Below are positions 33,352-45,016 of a stretch of 56,687 bases of DNA, in pieces. Position 1 is the first letter of the stretch. Every line of letters starts with the position of its first letter. Position numbers and translations under genes: made by a program. The DNA comes from Opitutia bacterium UBA5964 (GTDB lineage: Bacteria > Verrucomicrobiota > Verrucomicrobiia > Opitutales > Coraliomargaritaceae). The stretch lies in NCBI GenBank assembly GCA_002430605.1, contig DJBY01000111.1, positions 37,691-94,377 on the forward strand. The letters run 5' to 3'. The notes under the pieces were generated by a model. It was given only the letters and a program-made list of their open reading frames with translations, was not told the origin of the DNA and searched no databases.

Positions 33352-34689
33352 ATGAAGCAACGCACCATTCTCAGAGAAGTTTCGATCAGTGGGAAGTCCT
33401 TGCACACGGGTGAAGAAGTTCAACTGACTTTAAAACCCGCGGCCGTGGGGCACGGCATCGTCTTTCAGCGCATGGATCTTTTTGGAAAGCCAGAGCTGAA
33501 GCCACTGGTCGAATTCGTGACCGATCTAGTGCGTAGCACCACGATTGCCGATGGGCATGCGAAGGTAAATACCGTGGAGCACGTCTTGAGTGCATTGAGC
33601 GGTTGTGGGGTGGACAATGTTCTTGTCGAAATGGATGCCAGTGAGCCGCCGATTCTGGATGGTTCTGCCAAGCATTTTGTGAATTTGATCCAACAGGCCG
33701 AACCAGTTGAGCAGGATGCGGAGCGTGAGTATTTCGTGCTGGATGAGCCGATTTCGGTAACTCGTGGGGCTAGCTCGATCATTGCGCTGCCGCACGATGG
33801 TTTCCGCGTGACGTGTACATCCACAGATGATCGTGGCATTCACACGCAGCACTTGAGCCTCGATATTGATCCTGAATCGTATGTGGCACAGATCGCACCA
33901 GCTCGCACCTTTACTATTTATGAAGACATCGAAGAGCTGCTGAAGCTTGGTAAGATCAAAGGTGGCAGTCTCGACAGTGCGATCGTGATCAAGGGGGACA
34001 AGATTCTCTCTAAGGAACCGCTACGCTTTAAGGAAGAATTCGTCCGTCACAAAATTCTCGATATCGTCGGTGACATCGTGTTGGTCGGCATGCCGATTAA
34101 GGCACACTTCATTGCGGTGCGCCCCGGCCATGCGCTGAATGCGGAACTGTCTAAGGTGCTTCGCCAGAAAATGCTGGAGAAGATCAAGGGTGCAAAGAAA
34201 GCTGCAGCGCCTAAGAAGGCTGCCGTAGTAATGAATGCGCCTGAGACGGTGATGGATATTCGTCGCGTGATGGATCTTTTGCCGCATCGCTATCCTTTCA
34301 TCATGATCGATCGCGTGATTGACGTGGTGAGCGAAGACGAATTGGTGGCATTGAAGAATGTCACGATTAACGAACCGTATTTTCAAGGGCACTACCCAGG
34401 CCGTCCAGTGATGCCTGGTGTCTTGCAAATCGAAGCAATGGCGCAGGCCGCGGGTGTTTTGCTGCTTCGTAAGTTGCCTGTCGAGGAGAACAAAATCGCA
34501 TTCTTCATGAGTGTGGACAAGGTGAAGTTCCGTCAAGCGGTGGAGCCTGGCGACTCAGTCGAGATTCGTGTGAAGCTTGTCAAAATTCGGGGTAACAAGA
34601 TCGCGACTGCGACTGGTGTTTGCACCGTCGGCGGTAAGGTCGTTTCCAGCGCTGAGCTTATGTTCATGCTGGCAGATGTTTCGAAATAA
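33352..34689 (+). CDS. Bifunctional LpxC/FabZ fusion protein
   Basis: This 445-residue fusion couples lipid A and fatty-acid synthesis. Residues 1 to about 280 are LpxC, the zinc UDP-3-O-acyl-GlcNAc deacetylase: SISGKSLHTGEEV, TVEHVLSALSGCGVDN (zinc His) and FVRHKILDIVGD (His and Asp ligands). A short Lys/Ala linker (KKAAAPKKAAVV) leads to FabZ, the 3-hydroxyacyl-ACP dehydratase: LPHRYPFIMIDRV, GHYPGRPVMPGVLQIEAMAQ with the catalytic His and Glu. ATG 33352 is chosen because MKQRTILREVSISG matches LpxC starts; a TTG at 33301 is unlikely. The same fusion is known in Bacteroidetes and some other groups. lpxA follows after 14 bases. Confidence 0.95.
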   Translation: MKQRTILREVSISGKSLHTGEEVQLTLKPAAVGHGIVFQRMDLFGKPELKPLVEFVTDLVRSTTIADGHAKVNTVEHVLSALSGCGVDNVLVEMDASEPPILDGSAKHFVNLIQQAEPVEQDAEREYFVLDEPISVTRGASSIIALPHDGFRVTCTSTDDRGIHTQHLSLDIDPESYVAQIAPARTFTIYEDIEELLKLGKIKGGSLDSAIVIKGDKILSKEPLRFKEEFVRHKILDIVGDIVLVGMPIKAHFIAVRPGHALNAELSKVLRQKMLEKIKGAKKAAAPKKAAVVMNAPETVMDIRRVMDLLPHRYPFIMIDRVIDVVSEDELVALKNVTINEPYFQGHYPGRPVMPGVLQIEAMAQAAGVLLLRKLPVEENKIAFFMSVDKVKFRQAVEPGDSVEIRVKLVKIRGNKIATATGVCTVGGKVVSSAELMFMLADVSK

Positions 34690-34703
34690 GGGAAACAAAT
34701 CAA

Positions 34704-35480
34704 ATGGCTACAGACGTTCATCCTTCTGCAATTATAGAGCAGGGTGCCGAACTTGACGATGGTGTCAGTGTCGGCGCCTATGCTTATATCGGTGCGCAAG
34801 TCAAAATCGCCAAAGGCACTGTGGTGATGCACCACGCGACAGTCGATGGTGTGACCACGATGGGCGAAAGTAATGAGGTGCACCCGTATGCCTATATCGG
34901 CGGCAAGACTCATGATTTGAAATATCGGGGTGGCGTGCATCGTTTACAGATTGGCGCGCACAATGTCTTTCGCGAGTTTACCACAGTGCACTGTGCCACA
35001 TCGGCCGAGCAACTGACGGTGGTCGGCAATCATAATAACATTTTATCCTACAGTCATATTGCCCACGAATGCGTGGTCGGTGATCATTTGGTGATGAGTA
35101 GCCATGCCGCACTGGGTGGACACGTGATTGTTGATGACTATGCCAATATTGGCTGGGGCGCGGGTATTCATCAGTTCTGTCGAATCGGCACACGCGCGAT
35201 GGTTGGGGCAACTTCGAAGGTCGTGCAAGACGTACCACCGTATGTAATCAGCGATGGTAACCCAGCTGTCGCGCGCACCATTAATAAGGTCGGACTCGAA
35301 CGCGCCGGTTACAGTAAGGAAGATATTTCTTTAGCGCGCCGCATGTTTAAAGCGTTTTTTAAGGACGGCCTGAACCGCAGTCAGGCAGTCGAGTGGTTGC
35401 GCGCCAATGAAGATATTGAGCATCGCGTGGTGAAGACTTTTTTGGACTTTACTGCAGATAGTCAGCGCGGGTTAGGTTGA
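34704..35480 (+). CDS. lpxA: UDP-N-acetylglucosamine acyltransferase LpxA
   Basis: This 258-residue enzyme starts lipid A synthesis by acylating UDP-GlcNAc. The N-terminal two thirds is a left-handed beta-helix of hexapeptide repeats (for example IHPS-, GVSVGAYAYIG). The segment YSHIAHECVVGDHLVMSSHAALGGHV contains the catalytic His region, followed by GAGIHQFCRIG. The C-terminal helical part starts at KEDISLARRMF. Length and order agree with the family. It lies 14 bases downstream of the lpxC-fabZ gene, probably in one transcript. Confidence 0.95.
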   Translation: MATDVHPSAIIEQGAELDDGVSVGAYAYIGAQVKIAKGTVVMHHATVDGVTTMGESNEVHPYAYIGGKTHDLKYRGGVHRLQIGAHNVFREFTTVHCATSAEQLTVVGNHNNILSYSHIAHECVVGDHLVMSSHAALGGHVIVDDYANIGWGAGIHQFCRIGTRAMVGATSKVVQDVPPYVISDGNPAVARTINKVGLERAGYSKEDISLARRMFKAFFKDGLNRSQAVEWLRANEDIEHRVVKTFLDFTADSQRGLG

Positions 35481-35615
35481 GATTTTTCCAGGCAGACTCG
35501 TCTCGATTTCAGCTAGTATTCTGTATCGTTGCTAATCCTCGCACGAGTTGATGCGCTCTGCGTCTAGTATCTATATCCGATGGGGGAGTGTCTGGTAGGG
35601 CTGAGAGTGCAGTGC

Positions 35616-35650
35616 AAAAAAAAACTTCGTCCCACGAAGTAGGACGAAGC
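35616..35650 (-). terminator. Rho-independent terminator of the SurA-like gene
   Basis: CTTCGTCC (35625-35632) and GGACGAAG (35642-35649) pair perfectly around a nine-base loop. On the minus strand nine T follow (plus-strand A run 35616-35624). Confidence 0.88.
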
Positions 35651-35674
35651 TGATGTAAGAAGGGTGCTATTGGC

Positions 35675-37345
35675 TTACTGCTCGTCGAGTACTTCGGCGG
35701 CGGCGTCTTCGCTGATGCCACGGGCGACTAACTCGTTAACGAGTGCATTGGAGCTGACGTAGGATGCGTAGCGTTGCAGGAAGCTGCGTGCTTGAACTAG
35801 TTTTTCGTCGTCCGATGAGATTTCTGGAACGCTCTTCTCTTCGACATAGACGAAGGTGCCGATGGGGCCGCTGGTTAGCATGGGGGAGATTTCTCCGGCT
35901 TGCATACTTTGTGCTTTTTGTAGGGCAGCTTGATTGAAGGTGCGCGGTGCCTCACCAATTTTGAAGGCTTCGTTCTCGGTGGCTTTGAGGCCAAGTGCTT
36001 CAGCAGCTTCGACGAAGGTGCTGCCTTCGGCGATTTTGGCTTTGAGCTCGGTTTCTAAGCGCTCGCCATTTTCGTTGAAGAGACGGCGTTTTTCTTCGGT
36101 AATATAATCGGCAGTGACAACTGCGGCGACTGTTTCGAAAGCTGGGATTTCTGGTGCGATGCGACCTGTGTAGATCAGCACGCCAAAGCCACCGTCAATC
36201 GCATAGGCGTCTGAGAAGTAGCGGTTTTTGGAAAGTGCGAACGCGGATTCGAGCATCTCGGTCGATAGTGCGCGACGAGCGGCACCTTCCGCGGTGTAAG
36301 CCGCGATCTCTGTGAGTGTCAGGCCAGACTCGTTGAGCAGCTTGTTGAAGGCGGCGGAGTCTTGCTCAATATTGTCACGGTAAAGTGCGTAGGCGAAGTT
36401 CTGTGCTGCTTCGTTGGCCAAGCGCTGCGCAGCTTCAGTTACGAGGTCGGCCGCGACCGCATCGCGCACATTCTCAAAGCTGACGGCAGGCGTCTCTGCA
36501 GCGGCGTCTTCAGCTTTCGGCTGAGCGGCCTCGTAGGCTGCGATGAAGCGAGCGCGGTTAGCGATAAAGTGTGGGCGTAGATCAGACTCTTCAGCTGCGA
36601 CGACTTGGTCGACATAGTTGGCTGCAGAAAAGATGATGTAGCTGGCTTGGATACGCTCGGCAATTTGGTAGCGGCTGTTGTTGGCGGTGTAGTATGCAGT
36701 CAGCGCTTCCTCAGTAGGTGTGAATTCTGGAGTGAATGCAGCAAAGCTGATCTCGGCAGTCGTCAGTTTAAGGGATGTTTCATTGCGCTGTGTTTGTGCC
36801 AGTGCTTCGGAGGGCAGAAGGTAGCCTGGGCCGGAGAGGGCGCTGCCGATTTGATCGATACGATAGTCTTCTTCGAGGACGACAGCGAAAAGACCTTGCG
36901 GCATGCGCGGGTTGGATTCGATGTTGTCTACAAAGCTAGTGTAGGCATCGCGGCTAAACTGATCATCAGCGCCACGGAAGGCAGCTTTGGTCATAATGTA
37001 GCCTTCAAGTGTCTTCTGGTCGGGGGCTGGCACGCCGATCTCTTCTGCTAAGTACAGTAGAGCGATACGGCTGGTGAGCTGCGACTGAAACTGTTGTTCG
37101 TTCTGGATTGGACGACCAGTGTTGAGGATCGCACTCAGCGAAACTTTTTCACCGATAATGCCCATTTGGTGAGGCGAATTGAGGTCGTAGCCATAGAAGT
37201 TTTGCTCGCGGTAAGCGCTTTGGTCGGACGTGCAGCCCGGCGTATTACCAATCGTGAAAACGAAGGCGACGATAATGACCGACAAAAGAGTGAGGAATAT
37301 CCAGCGGCCGTGGCGGATGAGGTGGTTTTGGATCCAAGAAATCAT
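35675..37345 (-). CDS. Membrane-anchored SurA/PpiD-like periplasmic chaperone
   Basis: This 556-residue protein has one N-terminal transmembrane helix (about 15-33, IFLTLLSVIIVAFVFTIG) and a large periplasmic part, the layout of PpiD/SurA-N-type folding factors. A SurA-N-like helical region (RIALLYLAEEIGVPAPDQ, ALTAYYTANNSRYQI) is visible, with a long helical middle and a weak parvulin-like segment (AYAIDGGFGVLIYTGRIAPEIPAFE). Catalytic prolyl isomerase residues cannot be confirmed, so it may act as a chaperone only. It is monocistronic with a strong terminator. Confidence 0.75.
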   Translation of the reverse strand: MISWIQNHLIRHGRWIFLTLLSVIIVAFVFTIGNTPGCTSDQSAYREQNFYGYDLNSPHQMGIIGEKVSLSAILNTGRPIQNEQQFQSQLTSRIALLYLAEEIGVPAPDQKTLEGYIMTKAAFRGADDQFSRDAYTSFVDNIESNPRMPQGLFAVVLEEDYRIDQIGSALSGPGYLLPSEALAQTQRNETSLKLTTAEISFAAFTPEFTPTEEALTAYYTANNSRYQIAERIQASYIIFSAANYVDQVVAAEESDLRPHFIANRARFIAAYEAAQPKAEDAAAETPAVSFENVRDAVAADLVTEAAQRLANEAAQNFAYALYRDNIEQDSAAFNKLLNESGLTLTEIAAYTAEGAARRALSTEMLESAFALSKNRYFSDAYAIDGGFGVLIYTGRIAPEIPAFETVAAVVTADYITEEKRRLFNENGERLETELKAKIAEGSTFVEAAEALGLKATENEAFKIGEAPRTFNQAALQKAQSMQAGEISPMLTSGPIGTFVYVEEKSVPEISSDDEKLVQARSFLQRYASYVSSNALVNELVARGISEDAAAEVLDEQ

Positions 37346-37449
37346 GACAAATGAAGTAAGAAAATGGGGAGGTTAGATGCAGGTTATGACCTGTCAATCC
37401 CTTGCTTACATGTATGTCAACTGATTCGTGACAGATTGGATTTGTGTGA

Positions 37450-38931
37450 CTAGCGACTAATTAGTTCGCTGATCGTGAGTGTGGCATTGGGGCAGTCCTT
37501 TAAACTGATGATTCCGTCTAAATAGGTGCGTAGTTCGGGGGTGTGCTGCACGACCAGTTCGGCACCGTCATTGTTACCGTAGGATTGGAATGTCTGCTTA
37601 AATGCGCCGAGCGTAATAGATTCAAGCGGGTGCCCTGGTTGATAGGCATGGTCGCGTTCGTCTTCGATTGATTTGATGGCGACTGCGGTGAGGTAGCCGA
37701 GTTCGCACAGGCGGTTGATACTTGAATTTAATATGTGGCTGGGCACACGCAGCTTTTTGTGGAGCTCGCTGGCGCGTGAAGGGGAATCGCCAGCTTGAAA
37801 GCGCTTGCCGACGAGAATCAGTACGGCAAGTGAAATGATCTCTTGAGTGTGTTCACTGGTTTTTTGCCAGGCATTCTCATTCGTCAGATAATCAGCGTTC
37901 TGCACTGCGTAGGTTATCTGACCTCCGAATAGGATGAGCAACCAAAAGACGTAGAGCCCAAGCATGAGCACAACGATGATGCCGACTGAGCCGTAGAGGC
38001 TGCGGGTATCGATCACACGCTGCACATATAAAAATGAGAGCATGTTATACAGCTGGAGCAATACGACGACTAGGGTTGCTCCGGTGAAGGCTGCCTTCCA
38101 ATTAACTTGTGTATTGGGGATAAAACGAAAGAAGACCGCCAGAAGCGTAGCGATTAGAATAAAAGCAATGATGGGGCTCAAGAAGAGCGCAAGGGATAGG
38201 AATTCGCCGCCGAAGGGCAGACGCTCCATTAATTGTGCGATCTTTGAGACTGTGACCAAGGTCAGCGCTGCCGCGCCCATGACCGCTCCGAGGCTGATAA
38301 AAGTCCAATACACCACGATGCGCTCGCCGAGTTTTCGGCCTTGGTCGACGCCCCAGAGAGAGTTGAACGAGGCTTCAATCGACGAGAGTACTTGAATGCC
38401 GATCACGAACAACATGAGCGAGCCGACGACGCCGACAGTGCCTGACTGTGCCGCTGCGATGAAGCTGTTGATCATCTCGGTAATTTCAGGGGCTAACTCA
38501 GCGTTATCAATATCATCATCGTTGGTATCGATTGAGAGTTGAGGTGCAGCGTAGCTGATCGCAGTTTCAATCCATTCCACTGCACGATTTTCGGCGGGTG
38601 ATTCGCCATTAGTCGGATTCGCTGGAGATTGGTCGATCACGAAGCTGGAGACCATGATACCCAGTGCGATGAGCGGGCCAATGCCGATTAGCGAATAGAA
38701 GGTTAACGCAGCCGACTGCACTGGTAGTTTATTCCGGCGGAGCCCTTGAAATGTGAGCGTGAGGATGCGCAGTAAGAGATAGAAGCGAGCGCGTGCTGTT
38801 TTACGGCCGAGGTGCTCTAGCTCCCAAATATCTTTGTCCATCAGGTCGCGGGTGCGCGACAATTGCTTGCGCATGCGCACTGACCAGTTGGCCTCTGTTT
38901 GCGGAGGCGTGGCGTGTTCTTTGCTAGTCAA
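37450..38931 (-). CDS. YihY/BrkB-family membrane protein with C-terminal winged-helix-like domain
   Basis: This 493-residue inner-membrane protein has six hydrophobic segments in the pattern of the YihY family (LPVQSAALTFYSLIGIGPLIALG, SLMLFVIGIQVLSSIEASFNSLWGV, FRFIPNTQVNWKAAFTGA, SLYGSVGIIVVLMLGLYVFWLLILFGGQITYAVQ split over the membrane). The family was once thought to be RNase BN, which is now rejected; its role remains unknown. After about residue 370 a soluble tail (RASELHKKLRVPSHILNSS, CELGYLTAV) resembles a winged helix. It is 18 bases downstream of the GYF-type membrane protein gene and probably co-transcribed. Confidence 0.85.
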   Translation of the reverse strand: MTSKEHATPPQTEANWSVRMRKQLSRTRDLMDKDIWELEHLGRKTARARFYLLLRILTLTFQGLRRNKLPVQSAALTFYSLIGIGPLIALGIMVSSFVIDQSPANPTNGESPAENRAVEWIETAISYAAPQLSIDTNDDDIDNAELAPEITEMINSFIAAAQSGTVGVVGSLMLFVIGIQVLSSIEASFNSLWGVDQGRKLGERIVVYWTFISLGAVMGAAALTLVTVSKIAQLMERLPFGGEFLSLALFLSPIIAFILIATLLAVFFRFIPNTQVNWKAAFTGATLVVVLLQLYNMLSFLYVQRVIDTRSLYGSVGIIVVLMLGLYVFWLLILFGGQITYAVQNADYLTNENAWQKTSEHTQEIISLAVLILVGKRFQAGDSPSRASELHKKLRVPSHILNSSINRLCELGYLTAVAIKSIEDERDHAYQPGHPLESITLGAFKQTFQSYGNNDGAELVVQHTPELRTYLDGIISLKDCPNATLTISELISR

Positions 38932-38949
38932 AATAATTCGCTACGAGTG

Positions 38950-39771
38950 TCATCCGGTCGGTATCAGCTCGAAATACATGCTATCGAAAAATCCTGCGAA
39001 GTGGCCGACAATTGCCAGGTAGGCGAGGGCTGCGTTGCCGCCGATGCCGAGTGTTATAGCCACGAGCATGGTCGAGTAGCTTTGCGCGATGGTTGCGTAA
39101 AAAATACCAAAACCAGCCATTGCGGATGCGAGTAGGATCATCGGATCGCCGAGTGCCCAGCCGACATAGATGCCAAAGCCGAGTGTGAGCATGGCGCGGC
39201 CACGTAGTAGTGGGTAGATCTCAGTGACGGCGAGGAACAAGAAGGCCGCCATGATGAAATCAAAGAGTCCGACAATGATGAATGGGTAGTTGAAGATCGT
39301 GCTCGCTGCTGCTCCTGAGATGGCTTCGTTGATGACGGAGAGGTGCGGTGCGAGCAGGGTGACAGCTGAGAGCATCATCATTATACCAATGCTGCTGGTC
39401 GAGAGTGCCGCGGCTTTTTGAAAGCTTTGTTCTTTCTTTTTAAGGTGGCGTGTCCCCTCAGAGTCGCGTTCGGCTGCTGCGAGCATGTCGGTGACTTTGA
39501 TGCCACCTTGTTCTACTCGTGCGTTCGTCTCAGCTTCAGGTGCATCGTCTGTTTTTTGATGGACTTTAAGGGAGAGTTTCTCGCGATCTGGAAAGACCTC
39601 AGCCTTGAGTTGTTTGTTCAATGCGATGGGGATCCACTCTTCTTTGTTTTCGTCGTAGTGGAGCGTATTCTCTGTAATTTGACCCGCTTCAGCTAAGGTC
39701 AAAAGTTGTGTAGCATCGAAGGGCCCACGAGATTCTTCGCGGTCGGGAGTGCGGATGTAGTAGTCTGCCAT
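38950..39771 (-). CDS. GYF-domain membrane protein
   Basis: This 273-residue protein starts at ATG 39771 (MADYYIRTPDREESRGPF); an upstream in-frame ATG at 39840 adds an unconvincing leader. Residues 1 to about 55 are a GYF_2-type domain (GPFDATQLLTLAEAGQITENTL and a WIPI segment), thought to bind proline-rich peptides or act in protein contacts. An acidic linker follows, then about five hydrophobic segments (from SIGIMMMLSAVTLLAPHL to the end). Function is unknown. Proteins with GYF_2 plus membrane helices are frequent in planctomycetes and verrucomicrobia. Confidence 0.7.
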   Translation of the reverse strand: MADYYIRTPDREESRGPFDATQLLTLAEAGQITENTLHYDENKEEWIPIALNKQLKAEVFPDREKLSLKVHQKTDDAPEAETNARVEQGGIKVTDMLAAAERDSEGTRHLKKKEQSFQKAAALSTSSIGIMMMLSAVTLLAPHLSVINEAISGAAASTIFNYPFIIVGLFDFIMAAFLFLAVTEIYPLLRGRAMLTLGFGIYVGWALGDPMILLASAMAGFGIFYATIAQSYSTMLVAITLGIGGNAALAYLAIVGHFAGFFDSMYFELIPTG

Positions 39772-39916
39772 GATTTGAAGTGGTGCGACTTTGCTGCTGA
39801 GCTTGGCTGAGCAATCTTGGAATGGCATATAGGAAGTCATTCAAACGCCCCCTCAGCAAGCGAAAATAAATGATTCTGCGCTTCGCCTCTTGTTTATCGA
39901 TCTTTCGTGAAGCAAA

Positions 39917-39946
39917 AAAAGCCCTTCGGCGAACCGAAGGGCTTTT
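39917..39946 (-). terminator. Rho-independent terminator of ppdK
   Basis: A perfect 13-base stem (39917-39929 with 39934-39946) has a CGAA loop. On the minus strand it is followed by T residues. It is 30 bases past the ppdK stop and can also act on the other strand. Confidence 0.92.
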
Positions 39947-39975
39947 GAATTAAAATGTGACTGAGTGGATCCAGA

Positions 39976-42735
<2,760 letters not shown>

Positions 42736-42945
42736 AATAAACGACCTAGATGGGATCAATTTGATTACTGAGGGGCTCCATTTCTGAATTTTCCCAGCAG
42801 AAAGAAACCATTTAGCAAATGAATTTCGCCATGCCTGTCAATGGATTACAAGTTCTGAGGTCGGTCTCATAGAATGATTTAATTATTCGGCGCATTTTCA
42901 GTGTTGCGGTTACACTGTGGTCTTATTCAAAAGTGTGTATTATCT

Positions 42946-43809
42946 ATGACGGAATATCCAAACAGTGACGAAGACGATTTTTCAATCAGTGCCGAAGGCG
43001 AGTTTGATTGGGACGATGGGTTACAGCCAGATCCGGAAGAGGGCGGAATGTCCTTCTTGGAGCATCTGGAGGATTTTCGTTGGACGGTCGGCCGTAGTAT
43101 TTTGGCGTTCCTCCTCGGTGTTGTGATCGTTGGTTGCTTAATGCCGGATGTCGGGGCATTTCTGCAGATGCCTTTGATTCAGGCTTATGGCTCCGCGGAG
43201 TTGGTCGGAGAGAAGTTGATTACTTATAAGCCGATGGGTGTCTTTTCGGTGTTTATTCAGATCGCGTTGTTGGGGGGCTTAGTCCTGTCGATGCCTTTTG
43301 TTCTGTATTTTATGGCGTGCTTCATCGCTCCGGGGTTGACGGATCGGGAGCGCAAAGTGGTGCGTCCTGCTTGTTTCGCTGCATTTGTCTTATTCCTTTC
43401 AGGGGTGGCGGTCGCATTTTATGCGATTCTGCCGCTCACGCTGGCTTTCTCGGTTAAGTTCAACCAAGTGATGGGCTTTCAGGTGCTGTTGGCCGCGTCG
43501 GAATATTATAATATGGTTGTCTGGTTTTCCTTGGCGACGGGCGCGATTTTTCAGTTTCCGCTGATTATAGTGATCTTGATCTTTATGCAGGTGTTAGCGG
43601 TTGAGAAACTGAAGGCGATTCGTCGGGCGGTCTTTGTCGCGACGATGATCTTTGCTGCACTGTTAACTCCTGGAGGCGATTTTCTATCTCTGCCGCTAAC
43701 GACTGCGATTCTATATGGACTCTACGAGTTGGCGATCTTAGTCGGTTCACGTATCGAGAAAAAACGCCGCGCGATTGAACTCGCTGAGCTTGAGGTTGAT
43801 GAATTATAG
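42946..43809 (+). CDS. tatC: Sec-independent protein translocase TatC
   Basis: This 287-residue inner-membrane protein recognises twin-arginine signal peptides and forms the core of the Tat system. Start ATG 42946. An acidic N-terminal extension of about 33 residues (NSDEDDFSISAEGEFDWDD) precedes the conserved MSFLEHLEDFRWTVGRS. Six hydrophobic segments follow, with the conserved periplasmic part and FQFPLIIVILIFMQ. No tatA or tatB gene is in the window, so these must be elsewhere. The acidic extension is longer than in E. coli TatC. Confidence 0.92.
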   Translation: MTEYPNSDEDDFSISAEGEFDWDDGLQPDPEEGGMSFLEHLEDFRWTVGRSILAFLLGVVIVGCLMPDVGAFLQMPLIQAYGSAELVGEKLITYKPMGVFSVFIQIALLGGLVLSMPFVLYFMACFIAPGLTDRERKVVRPACFAAFVLFLSGVAVAFYAILPLTLAFSVKFNQVMGFQVLLAASEYYNMVVWFSLATGAIFQFPLIIVILIFMQVLAVEKLKAIRRAVFVATMIFAALLTPGGDFLSLPLTTAILYGLYELAILVGSRIEKKRRAIELAELEVDEL

Positions 43810-43971
43810 CTGTCCCGCATTGTTGGGGAGTTGCGCACTCAGCGGGCGTCGTGGGGCCGCCGTCCTGAGATGGGCAAGGTTGATGGGGACCGCAGCTAAT
43901 GGTTTTAGGGGCAATGTGGACGACGCGCAGGTCATCGCTCCCTGTGATTCTACTCCTAACGCTCGGCGCTA

Positions 43972-43993
43972 GGCACTCGGTCTGCTGAGTGCC
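43972..43993. other. Small hairpin downstream of tatC
   Basis: GGCACTC (43972-43978) and GAGTGCC (43987-43993) pair around eight bases. No T run follows. The rest of 43810-44050 holds no supported gene. Confidence 0.35.
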
Positions 43994-44051
43994 ACCTCTG
44001 ACCGAGTCGCAACCAGTGTATTTCTCCGCCATCGCCGAACAGCGCACGCAC

Positions 44052-44089
44052 AAAAAAAAGGCCGCATCCTGAATGCAGGATGCGGCCTT
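44052..44089 (-). terminator. Rho-independent terminator of the two-helix membrane protein gene
   Basis: A perfect 14-base stem (44058-44071 with 44076-44089) with a four-base loop is followed on the minus strand by seven or more T (plus-strand A run 44052-44059). It is 30 bases past the stop. Confidence 0.93.
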
Positions 44090-44118
44090 GTCTCGAAATT
44101 AACTTACAGCAGTGAAAT

Positions 44119-44367
44119 CTACTGAGCTGCTTTGTTGCGCTTACGTTGATCGACAAGAACGAGCATGAACATGTGGCATGCAAACCAGAACGTTGCACTG
44201 ATCGGGATCGCGGTGAAGCAAGCCTGTAGCTGTGCAACTGTCGGATCAGTCGAAAAAGTGAATGGGCGCAATAGAAACGACATTAGGATGAAGACTCCAA
44301 GTGTGAGAATCGCTCCAAGAGCGATGTGGCCTTTAGTGAGTAGTTTCTGGTAAGGTGCGTTTTCCAT
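44119..44367 (-). CDS. Small membrane protein with two transmembrane helices
   Basis: This 82-residue protein has two hydrophobic segments (about 14-34, IALGAILTLGVFILMSFLL, and 52-72, AIPISATFWFACHMFMLVLV) and a basic C-terminus (DQRKRNKAAQ). It has its own strong terminator. I do not recognise a family. It stands between tatC and secG, but is transcribed in the opposite direction, so no link to protein export follows from this. Confidence 0.75.
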   Translation of the reverse strand: MENAPYQKLLTKGHIALGAILTLGVFILMSFLLRPFTFSTDPTVAQLQACFTAIPISATFWFACHMFMLVLVDQRKRNKAAQ

Positions 44368-44554
44368 TTGTGCGCATCAGAAAATGCAGTCAGGGACGAC
44401 TGTCAAAGCGAAATTTATCAATTACATAAGGAGACGCCATAAGATCTGGTGTCTTTTTATGGCGCTAGAGCCGTTTCTGTTGAATTTATCGCTTGAACTC
44501 GGGTGCGCACTGCGCAATTTACCAAGTTTTTCTAATTCCCATTCGCGATATTTT

Positions 44555-45016
44555 ATGAGCGCATTATTCATCAGCCTTCTCACTCTAGTTCTTATTCTTA
44601 TTTCTGCTTTCGTCATCCTGCTGGTCTTGATGCAACGCACTAGCCAGAGCGGAGGGATGGGAGCGGCGCTTGGAGGCGGTGCGGCTGAGTCGGCATTTGG
44701 TTCGAATACGACTAATATCCTGACTAAGGGCACTATTTATGGTATCATTGCTTTCTTCTTAGTGGCATTGGGCTTGTTTCTAATGTATCAATCTGAGGCG
44801 TCCAATCGTACACAGGTCGTCAGTGCGGGTGAGTTAATTAGCTCTGAAGAGGTGGCTCTTGTGGCTGAGACTGTTGAGGCTGTGGTTGAAGATGTTGTTG
44901 CTGTCGTTGAAGACGCAGGGGGAACAATTGAAGCGGTGGTCGAGTCTGTTGAAGTGGTTGCTCCAGTCGCTGACGTAGAAGCGTCAACGACTGAGACTGT
45001 GCCGACTTCAAATTAA
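44555..45016 (+). CDS. secG: Preprotein translocase subunit SecG with an acidic tail
   Basis: Start ATG 44555 gives 153 residues. Residues 1-75 are a normal SecG: helix LFISLLTLVLILISAFVILLVL, the conserved cytoplasmic loop QRTSQSGGMGAALGGGAAESAFGS, and helix GIIAFFLVALGLFLMY. A further 75 residues are unusual, a Val/Glu-rich low-complexity tail (EAVVEDVVAVVEDAGG, EAVVESVEVVAPVADVEAS). The in-frame start at 44384 is rejected because its leader does not look like SecG. The gene overlaps the next by one base (TAATG), suggesting translational coupling. SecG assists SecYE in export. Confidence 0.9.
   Translation: MSALFISLLTLVLILISAFVILLVLMQRTSQSGGMGAALGGGAAESAFGSNTTNILTKGTIYGIIAFFLVALGLFLMYQSEASNRTQVVSAGELISSEEVALVAETVEAVVEDVVAVVEDAGGTIEAVVESVEVVAPVADVEASTTETVPTSN

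Noticed and set aside
43583..44053. A 156-codon minus-strand frame over the end of tatC
   Set aside because: It overlaps the tatC coding region antisense and has many Cys, Ser and Pro without a known pattern.
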